Part shown: positions 62,736-64,000 of the stretch, one piece after another
Numbering within the stretch: position 1 is the stretch's first letter
Layout of the letters: each line of letters begins with the position of its first letter
Source of the DNA: CAIYRG01 sp963747255
GTDB taxonomy: Bacteria; Pseudomonadota; Alphaproteobacteria; Micropepsales; Micropepsaceae
NCBI GenBank assembly: GCA_963747255.1
Contig: CAVVEG010000018.1
Coordinates: forward strand, 124,001 to 188,000
DNA length: 64,000 nucleotides
Direction: 5' to 3'
Notes under the pieces: generated by a model
Database searches by the model: none
Told to the model about the DNA's origin: nothing
Seen by the model: only the letters and a program-made list of their open reading frames with translations
Translations under genes and position numbers: made by a program

Positions 62736-64000
62736 CCTTAGTTCTCCTCATTTGGAACGGAGTGCTGTTGACGATGCCAAGAATGATGGATGACCAAGTT
62801 TGGTTATCCGCAGAAGCGTCGCGCGTGATTTTGCGAATTACGGCGTGGTCGTACTCTTCGACGCCGCGACCGAGCGCATAAGTCAAAAGCCGCTCGGTGA
62901 AGTTCTCGACGAACATGTCGCGCTTTTTCAGCAGGACCTGGCGCAAGCCCTCCGGCCCATTGAACGGGGTACCGTCGGGCAGGGTGCCGGACGAATCAAT
63001 GGGTCCCGAACCGGGTCCAAGGGAGTCGCGCCAACTGCCGATGCCGTCGAAATTGTCCAGCGCGAAGCCGAGCGGGTCCGTCATGCGGTGGCAAGCAGCG
63101 CATTGGGGACTGGCGCGGTGCAATTCCATGCGCTGGCGCATAGTCAGTTTCTGTGTGGTCTGATCGTCCTTCAACGATGGGACATTGGGCGGGGGCGGTG
63201 GGGGAGGCGTGCCCAGAAGCTGCTCCAGGACCCATTTACCGCGGATCGTTGGCGCCGTCCGGTTTGGATAGGAGGTCACCGCGAGGATACTCGCCTGTCC
63301 GAGGAGACCGAAACGCCTCGGATCTTCGAGCTTAACGCGGCGGAACTCGTTGCCGTAAATGCCCTTGATCCCATAGTGCTCGGCCATGCGCTGATTGAGG
63401 AAGGTGTAATCCGTACTCAGCAGATCGACGACACTGTGATCCTCCCGCACCTGACTTTCGACCAGGAGTTCGGTTTCCTTTGCCATAGACCGCCGCAGAT
63501 TTTCGTCGAAAGTCATGAAGGTTGACGTATCCGGCGATATTCTTTCGATATTGCGCAGGAACAGCCATTGGCCGACGAAGTTCTTGATCAGGGCCTCCGA
63601 GCGAGGATCAGCCATCATGCGCTTGACCTGCGCGCGCAGGACCGACGGGTCGTGGAGTTGTTTCTTCTCGGCAACTGCGAGCAGATCATCGTCAGGAATG
63701 CTGCTCCAGAGGAAGAACGACAACCGTGAAGCAAGCTCGACATCACTGAGCCGGTACACGGTTCCGGGAGGGGCGTTCGGTGGATCAACCTCGGCACGGA
63801 AGAGGAACTCGGGCGAGACCAGAATTTTCTGCAATGCAAGTCTTATGCCCGCCTCGAAGCCGCCGTTCTCCGCGCCCTCCCTGTAGAGTGCGAGCAGCGG
63901 CGGCATGTCGTCGGCAGTCACGGGGCGCCGATAGGCGTGGTGCGCGAGGTTGGTCAGGATTTTTTCCGCGCAGCCGATTTCATCGCTGGAGCCGGACGGA
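62722..64000 (-). CDS. DUF1592-type multidomain protein with CxxCH heme motif, 5' end outside window
   Basis: At least 426 residues are visible; the frame is open at the window edge, so the start lies beyond it. From the visible N-terminal side it has the DUF1595/1592 region (CAEKILTNLAHHAYRRPVT, LQKILVSPEFLFRAE, LSDVELASRLSFFLWSS), the DUF1588 region (GLLGQASILAVTSYPNRTAPTIRGKWVLEQLLG), a c-type heme site CAACH in the RASPQCAACHRMTDPLGFALDNFD segment, and DUF1585 (RLLTYALGRGVEEYD). Such proteins are exported cytochromes. It sits directly upstream of and overlaps the DUF1552 gene, the usual partner. Confidence 0.9.
   Translation of the reverse strand, partial: PSGSSDEIGCAEKILTNLAHHAYRRPVTADDMPPLLALYREGAENGGFEAGIRLALQKILVSPEFLFRAEVDPPNAPPGTVYRLSDVELASRLSFFLWSSIPDDDLLAVAEKKQLHDPSVLRAQVKRMMADPRSEALIKNFVGQWLFLRNIERISPDTSTFMTFDENLRRSMAKETELLVESQVREDHSVVDLLSTDYTFLNQRMAEHYGIKGIYGNEFRRVKLEDPRRFGLLGQASILAVTSYPNRTAPTIRGKWVLEQLLGTPPPPPPPNVPSLKDDQTTQKLTMRQRMELHRASPQCAACHRMTDPLGFALDNFDGIGSWRDSLGPGSGPIDSSGTLPDGTPFNGPEGLRQVLLKKRDMFVENFTERLLTYALGRGVEEYDHAVIRKITRDASADNQTWSSIILGIVNSTPFQMRRTKDVNS

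Noticed and set aside
1..64000. CRISPR arrays, rRNA genes, integrases and toxin-antitoxin pairs
   Set aside because: No regular repeat-spacer pattern, rRNA signature, integrase or recognisable toxin-antitoxin gene was seen on either strand.

Overview
The window looks like chromosomal DNA of an alphaproteobacterium, probably Hyphomicrobiales or a neighbouring order. The pointers are a DUF2277 protein, a Host_attach-family remnant, a 31-residue one-helix protein of a type common in that group, IS630 and IS110 elements, and a sulfur-oxidiser-type aprMBA-sat operon. This placement is inferred from gene content; there is no rRNA or other marker gene. I saw no tRNA, rRNA, CRISPR array or phage module.

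Layout. (1) 0.4-2.6 kb: a B12-dependent acyl-CoA mutase in two overlapping frames, best explained by one extra base. (2) 2.8-17.7 kb, mostly minus strand: a fermentation/energy block with HAD hydrolase, acetate kinase, phosphoketolase, a P-type H+-ATPase, polyphosphate kinase 2, an SPFH protein, glucan phosphorylase, an IS630 element with readable ends, a zinc alcohol dehydrogenase and a truncated DUF1269-like protein. (3) 17.7-20.1 kb: a decayed stretch with an internally deleted Host_attach gene and a DUF488 remnant. (4) 20.1-22.3 kb: HbpS/GlcG-like and DHDPS-like genes behind an ornithine cyclodeaminase fragment, and an AhpD-like gene. (5) 22.4-27.5 kb: aprM-aprB-aprA-sat plus a metallophosphoesterase, the sulfite-to-sulfate branch of sulfur oxidation. 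(6) 27.8-29.2 kb: a methyltransferase and a secreted HbpS-like protein. (7) 29.7-38.4 kb: a surface-glycan cluster with a kelch protein, glycosyltransferases, a PqqD-like protein, a 58-residue peptide and a TupA-like ATP-grasp protein, interrupted by a frameshifted IS110 element. (8) 38.5-44.6 kb: LigI-like amidohydrolase with 3-hydroxyanthranilate dioxygenase, carbonic anhydrase, a Wzz-like protein and small proteins.

(9) 44.7-54.2 kb is mainly export and uptake: M28 peptidase, two paralogous secreted proteins of unknown function, a DUF3617 protein, a TonB-dependent receptor broken by about eight frameshifts, and a Tat-exported alpha/beta hydrolase with an Asp nucleophile. (10) 54.2-64 kb: ApbE and NosR without nosZ, divergent from a membrane protein that carries an internal tandem duplication, then a related small membrane protein, an exported ankyrin protein with two frameshifts, and a DUF1552/DUF1592 pair that runs off the window.

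The candidates for undescribed biology are the duplicated His-rich membrane protein next to NosR/ApbE, the exported ankyrin-DUF1552-DUF1592 set, and the PqqD/short-peptide/glycosyltransferase cluster. Frameshifts are frequent: mutase, DUF1269, IS110 transposase, DXD glycosyltransferase, TonB receptor and ankyrin gene. Base-level errors should be excluded before any of these is treated as true gene decay.
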